From positions 10,598-74,597 of the forward strand of contig JAEWHU010000091.1 in NCBI GenBank assembly GCA_023387635.1: DNA of 64,000 nt, written 5' to 3'. Positions 59,537 through 64,000 of the stretch are shown here, in pieces; position 1 is the stretch's first letter; every line of letters begins with the position of its first letter. A model generated the notes under the pieces. The model was not told the DNA's origin and did not search any database. It worked only from the letters and a program-made list of their open reading frames with translations. Both the position numbers and the translations under genes were made by a program. This DNA comes from Bacillota bacterium (GTDB lineage: Bacteria; Bacillota; Clostridia; Lachnospirales; Lachnospiraceae).

Positions 59537-62260
59537 ATGAACTTTAGTAAGGAAGGTACAAATAGAAAGCTAAAGCAAATCAGATCTACTTCGAAGAAGA
59601 TGGCTACAAAAGTTTGTATTTTCATCTTTCTTATCTTTTTGATTTGTATTGTTGTAATCGGAAGTACAGCTACATCTGGAGCAGTTGGTATTATAAATGG
59701 TATAATTAATAATGCACCAAGTATAGATGAGATTAATGTTGCTCCAACTGGATTTGCCACCACGATATATGACAGAGATGGTAACGAAACTAGAAAACTT
59801 GTTGGATCTGACGCCAACAGAGAATATGTCAGTATCGATAAGATTCCAAAAGTAGTTCAAGACGCCTTTGTTGCCATTGAAGATGAACGTTTTTGGACTC
59901 ATAATGGTATTGATGTAAAAGGTATTTTTCGTGCCTTCTTTACTGGTATTGCATCGGGCAGTTTCAGTCAGGGTGCTAGTACCATTACTCAGCAATTATT
60001 AAAAAATAGTGTCTTTGAGGGTGGTAACGAAGAAAACTTTGTTAAAAAATTTGAGCGAAAGATTCAAGAACAATATTTGGCCATTCAATTAGAAGATAAG
60101 TTATCCAAAGAAGAAATCCTTGAATATTATTTAAACACCATAAATCTTGGCCAGAACACCTTAGGAGTACAAGCTGCTTCCAAAAGATATTTTAACAAAG
60201 AAGTAAGCGAACTGACCCTTTCTGAGGCGACTGTTATTGCTGGTATTACTAAGAATCCAACTGGATACAATCCAATAACATTTCCGGGGGAAAATGCTGA
60301 ACGTCGATTATTGGTTCTTGGTAATATGAAAGAACAAGGCTATATTACTCAGGATGAATACGATGAAGCAATCGCTGATAATATTTATGAGCGCATTCAA
60401 CTTGTAAACGAAGAGCACTATGAGAATAAAAGTTCCGTGAACTCTTATTTTGAAGATGAGTTGATTACACAGGTTTCAAAAGATTTACAAGAGAAACTGG
60501 GGGTTAGTGCAACTCAAGCCTTGGATATGATATATCGTGGCGGACTAAGTATAGTTACTACCCAAAGTAGGGAAATTCAAGCTATTGCCGATAAAGTAAT
60601 TGCCGATCCTATAAACTATCCAATGAAAACAGAATTAGAATTAAGTTATCAATTGTCAATTGTAAAAGAGGATGGTACAACAAAGAATTATTCCGAGGGT
60701 CATATTCGTAATTATATTGCACCAAAAGAACCTGGCTTTGATTTACTTTTTGAAAGGCAAGAAGACGCTACCAAGTACATCAATGCTTTTCGTGATTCTG
60801 TTGTGGAAGAAGGTGATACAATAAGTGGAGAAAACATTACATTTGTTGTACAACCTCAAGTATCTTTCGTATTAATGGATCAATATACAGGGGAGGTTCT
60901 AGCAATTGTTGGTGGCCGTGGTGAAAAGACAGGAAATCGTACTTTGAATCGTGCTACCACAACAAAGAGGCAACCTGGTTCTACTTTTAAGATTGTATCT
61001 ACTTATTTGCCAGCACTAGATTCTGCAGGTATGACCCTTGCAACGGTAGAGGATGATGCTAAATATTATTATCCTGGTACCAATAAGGAAGTATCAAATT
61101 GGACAAAAACTGGTTATAAAGGTCTAGTCACGTTACGAGAAGCTATAACATATTCAATGAATGTTGTAACCGTAAAAACCTTAGCAAAAGTTACACCACA
61201 GCTTGGTTTTGATTATCTGATAAAACTCGGGTTTACGACCTTGGTTAACAACCGAGTAAATTTAAGCGGTTCTGTTGAATCAGATATAAACTTACCAATG
61301 GGATTAGGAGGTATTACGGATGGTGTTACTAACCTTGAGTTAACAGCTGCTTATGCTGCAATTGCAAATGCCGGTGTTTATACTGAGCCAATATTTTATA
61401 CCAAAATTCTTGACCAAGAAGGTAAAGTGATTCTAGAGAATAAACCGATGACCAGACAAGTAATGAAAGAATCTACTGCGTGGTTATTAACCAATGCAAT
61501 GGAGGATGTAGTAAAAATAGGTACAGGTACTAGAGCACGTTTTACATCAATTAATATGCCGATGGCTGGAAAAACTGGTACTACAAATAAAGACTTAGAT
61601 TTGTGGTTTTCTGGATATACACCATATTATACTGCGACTATATGGGGTGGATATGATCATAACAAAGATCAAATTGATACTTCTTATATTAGAATAATTT
61701 GGCGGAAAATTATGGAGGAAATTCATCAAAAATTAGAATATAAGAGTTTTAAGAAACCAGATTCTATTGTTAAAGCTACTATATGTACTAAATCAGGTAA
61801 ATTAGCAATCGATGGTGTGTGTAATATTGCTGAAGGCGGTAGTACTGTTCGAGAAGAATATTTTGCTAAAGGAACTGTTCCTAGTGAAAAATGTTCCGTA
61901 CATTTTAAAATAAATATTTGTACTGTTTCTAATAAATTAGCAAATGAATTTTGTCCAGAAGAAGTAACAGAAGAAAAGGTGTATTTAATTAAAAAAGAAA
62001 CGAGTACAACAGCAGATACACCTTATATCTTACCAGAAGGATTAGAAAGTTCCCGGTGTGATGTACATGTAAAAATTCAGCCCACAGAGCCTCCAACTGA
62101 GAATGAGATACCAGAAATAGGTAATCCTACTCCTCCAATTCCAACCAAAACACCAAATGAACATCCTACTGTTACTATTCCACCTATAGTAACACCCACA
62201 ATTATCCCACCAATTGATGATGTGGAACCAATTGTCACTCTCCCACCAAATTCATTTTAG
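59537..62260 (+). CDS. Class A penicillin-binding protein (PBP1A-like)
   Basis: A ~907-residue bifunctional glycosyltransferase-transpeptidase. TM at residues ~26-43; GT51 domain with Glu115 (AIEDERFWTH), GASTITQQLLKN and ILEYYLNTINLGQNTLGVQAAS; transpeptidase with Ser482-xx-Lys485 (QPGSTFK), YSMN and Lys679 (GKTGTTN). The tail contains Cys-rich segments, then a Pro/Thr-rich region. The frame is open from an ATG at 59432 overlapping the previous stop, but that start has no ribosome site and MNFSKEGTNRKLKQ is the normal beginning; AAAGG lies 13 bases before 59537, so the start is uncertain (59525 is another option). Second gene of the BlaI-type operon. Confidence 0.9.
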   Translation: MNFSKEGTNRKLKQIRSTSKKMATKVCIFIFLIFLICIVVIGSTATSGAVGIINGIINNAPSIDEINVAPTGFATTIYDRDGNETRKLVGSDANREYVSIDKIPKVVQDAFVAIEDERFWTHNGIDVKGIFRAFFTGIASGSFSQGASTITQQLLKNSVFEGGNEENFVKKFERKIQEQYLAIQLEDKLSKEEILEYYLNTINLGQNTLGVQAASKRYFNKEVSELTLSEATVIAGITKNPTGYNPITFPGENAERRLLVLGNMKEQGYITQDEYDEAIADNIYERIQLVNEEHYENKSSVNSYFEDELITQVSKDLQEKLGVSATQALDMIYRGGLSIVTTQSREIQAIADKVIADPINYPMKTELELSYQLSIVKEDGTTKNYSEGHIRNYIAPKEPGFDLLFERQEDATKYINAFRDSVVEEGDTISGENITFVVQPQVSFVLMDQYTGEVLAIVGGRGEKTGNRTLNRATTTKRQPGSTFKIVSTYLPALDSAGMTLATVEDDAKYYYPGTNKEVSNWTKTGYKGLVTLREAITYSMNVVTVKTLAKVTPQLGFDYLIKLGFTTLVNNRVNLSGSVESDINLPMGLGGITDGVTNLELTAAYAAIANAGVYTEPIFYTKILDQEGKVILENKPMTRQVMKESTAWLLTNAMEDVVKIGTGTRARFTSINMPMAGKTGTTNKDLDLWFSGYTPYYTATIWGGYDHNKDQIDTSYIRIIWRKIMEEIHQKLEYKSFKKPDSIVKATICTKSGKLAIDGVCNIAEGGSTVREEYFAKGTVPSEKCSVHFKINICTVSNKLANEFCPEEVTEEKVYLIKKETSTTADTPYILPEGLESSRCDVHVKIQPTEPPTENEIPEIGNPTPPIPTKTPNEHPTVTIPPIVTPTIIPPIDDVEPIVTLPPNSF

Positions 62261-62310
62261 GTCAGAGAGATTAGTTGTTGCAAGAGAAGAAAAAAATATA
62301 AATTAAAAGA

Positions 62311-62357
62311 AAGAGCATGATTTCAATGGAATAAAAGTCTGTTGAAATCATGCTCTT
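62311..62357. terminator. Bidirectional terminator, PBP operon / blaR1-like gene
   Basis: A 16-bp perfect stem AAGAGCATGATTTCAA (62311-62326) with 62342-62357, loop of 15, between converging genes. Confidence 0.88.
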
Positions 62358-62390
62358 AATAATATCTCTTATAAAAGACGAATATTATTA

Positions 62391-64000
62391 TTATTTTGAG
62401 TAAGGAAAATAATCAGCAACTACTAATTTATCATTGAAATAATTATCATTTAAAATAGACAGTGTAATTTCCAGTGCCTTCTTACCATATGTTTCTTTGC
62501 CATTTTGAATATTTGTTGCAAAGAAATAGGTGTTTTCAGGTGTTTCAAGATAACCAATAAACCAACCACTAGTATTTTTACCATTCACAGCACCAGTTCC
62601 TGTTTTACCTGAAAGAGTTATATCATAGGAAGATGAAATAACAAGAGCGTTTTTCATAGCTTGAACATTTTGTGGATTAAAGTGAAAGCTATTGGTATAA
62701 AAGGAATGTAATAGATTTACTTGTTCGATAGGTGATATTTTCAAAGAAGATTCTAACCAGTAATCATCAATACCTGTTGATAAGTTGCAATTTCCATAAC
62801 CAATAGTATTCAAGTACTGTTGTATCTTAGATAAGCCAATTTCTCTATCTAAAGATTGAAAATACCAAGATACAGAATTTCTCATTGCAGAATCTAAATT
62901 GTGATCGGCATTCCATTCCGTGAATCCATATTCTGTACCATTCCATTTTAAGAAAGAATTTTCTGGAGAGATAACCCCTGTCTCTAATCCTAGAAGGCCA
63001 CTATATATTTTATAAGTAGAATTCGGTGATATTCTAGTCGTGCTGTTTTTTTTATTATAGATATGGTACTGCTTGGCATTTGTATCATACATTACAAAAC
63101 TACCATCATAATTGCTAAAATAGGAGCTAAAATCTTCATAAACAACATTAGTCTCATTGAAATTATAAACATTTGTATCGCTTGCAGTAACAGTCACAAT
63201 TGGAATACAACTAAATGTCAAACAAGATATTAAAAAGAGTATTAAAGCAGTTTTCATTCGTAGCCATTTTGTTTCATTGTGATAAGATGCTATTTTGATA
63301 ATTCTTTTTTTGATTTGCTTTTTTGTACCACCTATTTCAGAAATAGTAGAATAAGTGGAAGCACGTAATCTATTATCTGCAAAATGGAGTATTGTATGGC
63401 CATATTCCACTGCCCTATCTTCATTAAACATATCTAGTACAGAATTATCACATAATATTTCTCTGTCCGTTCTTATTTCTTTTGTTATATACCATACCAG
63501 TGGATGGAACCAATAAAGTGTTTGCAATAAGCAAATTAAGTAGTTTACAAGCATGTCCTTGTTTTTATGATGATTTAACTCATGCAAGAAGATGTAAGTA
63601 AGTTCTTTGTCTGTAAATTGTCTAAATGTTTTTTCGGGTAAAATAATATATGGTTTTAGAAAACCAAAAGTAATAGGTGCACTGATATTAAAAGATGTCC
63701 TAAGATTAAACTTAAGATTAATATGACAATCCTCTTTGCATTTTTGGAATATGGCAAGAGTTCTTTCATTATCAATATGAGAACTCGTAAATTTAATTCT
63801 TCTTATATTAAGACTTGATTTAATGGTAAGGCAAACCATAATTAAAATTCCGATTATCCAAATTGAAAATAGAAGGATAGATAAATATTTTGGTGTTCTT
63901 GATACAGATTGTGAAAAATCTTGTAACCAAGCTGGGTTTTGTATGACACTTGCAGAGTCAGAGATAATTTCAGTAGAGTTATTTACACCTAGGTTAGTAG
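62391..64000 (-). CDS. blaR1: BlaR1-type beta-lactam sensor/metalloprotease, partial
   Basis: The frame stays open to the right edge (535 residues visible), so the ATG at 63839 is internal and the N-terminus is missing. Order: TM (YLSILLFSIWIIGILIMVCL), M56 zinc protease (FLHELNHHKNKDML with HExxH; DREILCD), TM (TALILFLISCLTFSCIPIV), then an extracellular class D-like penicillin-binding domain with STYK (SxxK), SVS and SGKTGTG. In staphylococci BlaR1/MecR1 is acylated by beta-lactams and its protease then triggers loss of BlaI/MecI repression. blaI is expected just beyond the window, upstream of this gene. The sensor motifs look functional. Confidence 0.9.
   Translation of the reverse strand, partial: TNLGVNNSTEIISDSASVIQNPAWLQDFSQSVSRTPKYLSILLFSIWIIGILIMVCLTIKSSLNIRRIKFTSSHIDNERTLAIFQKCKEDCHINLKFNLRTSFNISAPITFGFLKPYIILPEKTFRQFTDKELTYIFLHELNHHKNKDMLVNYLICLLQTLYWFHPLVWYITKEIRTDREILCDNSVLDMFNEDRAVEYGHTILHFADNRLRASTYSTISEIGGTKKQIKKRIIKIASYHNETKWLRMKTALILFLISCLTFSCIPIVTVTASDTNVYNFNETNVVYEDFSSYFSNYDGSFVMYDTNAKQYHIYNKKNSTTRISPNSTYKIYSGLLGLETGVISPENSFLKWNGTEYGFTEWNADHNLDSAMRNSVSWYFQSLDREIGLSKIQQYLNTIGYGNCNLSTGIDDYWLESSLKISPIEQVNLLHSFYTNSFHFNPQNVQAMKNALVISSSYDITLSGKTGTGAVNGKNTSGWFIGYLETPENTYFFATNIQNGKETYGKKALEITLSILNDNYFNDKLVVADYFPYSK

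Noticed and set aside
59570..59995. 141-codon minus-strand frame in the class A PBP gene
   Set aside because: Opposite the TM and GT51 region; Ser/Thr/Asn-rich nonsense composition.

Overview
The window is a stretch of low-GC Firmicute chromosome. Its features (AT-rich codon use, strong AGGAGG ribosome binding sites, a single bifunctional Rel, HemZ, PdaB-type deacetylase, LplB/YtcP sugar ABC transporters, many cytoplasmic plant-polysaccharide hydrolases) fit a plant-fibre-degrading anaerobic Clostridia of the Lachnospiraceae / Lachnoclostridium phytofermentans type. This assignment rests on gene content and style, not on a database match. No rRNA, tRNA, prophage, transposase or CRISPR array was recognised.

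Layout. (1) 1-19966 is mostly housekeeping: the 3' part of recJ, a SARP/BTAD-type regulator, an Hpt-like protein, apt, rel, a metallo-beta-lactamase-fold hydrolase, hemZ, an HD-GYP-like protein, hisS, an M18 aminopeptidase, a Dabb protein, aspS, a DUF1294 protein, an XRE regulator, a cold-shock gene, a RACo-like [2Fe-2S]/ASKHA protein, galM and upp. (2) 20539-23860 is a membrane-linked module: a two-TM protein, an SPFH/YdjI-like protein with five zinc ribbons, a four-TM coiled-coil protein and a three-TM protein ending in a zinc ribbon. (3) 24424-44647 is a hemicellulose locus: GH2 beta-galactosidase, LplB/YtcP/lipoprotein ABC importer without its own ATPase, DUF624, AraC regulator, GH3 beta-xylosidase-like enzyme, GH67 alpha-glucuronidase, SGNH acetylesterase, LacI repressor and a DctP-DctQ-DctM TRAP transporter. 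(4) 45040-56391 holds a cysteine-rich DnaJ-zinc-finger-like membrane protein, a PdaB-like deacetylase, a GH43 enzyme with an inserted Ig-like domain, a CyuA/UPF0597 protein, a divergent GH42 beta-galactosidase / AraC pair and an MFS transporter. (5) 56584-64000 is a beta-lactam-response locus: two dyads of the BlaI/MecI operator type, a class B PBP, a class A PBP and, convergently, a BlaR1-type sensor running off the right edge.

How the genes work together. In region 3 the hydrolases can remove acetyl, methylglucuronosyl, xylosyl and galactosyl groups from imported glucuronoxylan-type oligosaccharides; the LacI repressor has three AAAACGTTTT operators, one placed exactly between the -35 and -10 of the TRAP promoter. 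In region 5 the operator placement over the -10 of the PBP operon, next to a BlaR1 gene and with no beta-lactamase in view, suggests a PBP pair induced by cell-wall antibiotics, similar in logic to mecA.

The most unusual items are: the BlaI-type control of two PBPs; two adjacent degenerate phosphorelay proteins (receiver lacking its Asp, Hpt lacking its His) with a direct-repeat promoter between them; the YdjI-like zinc-ribbon membrane module; the nine-motif CxxC membrane protein; and a hairpin element with terminal inverted repeats followed by a 21/22-nt tandem array at 12134-12366.
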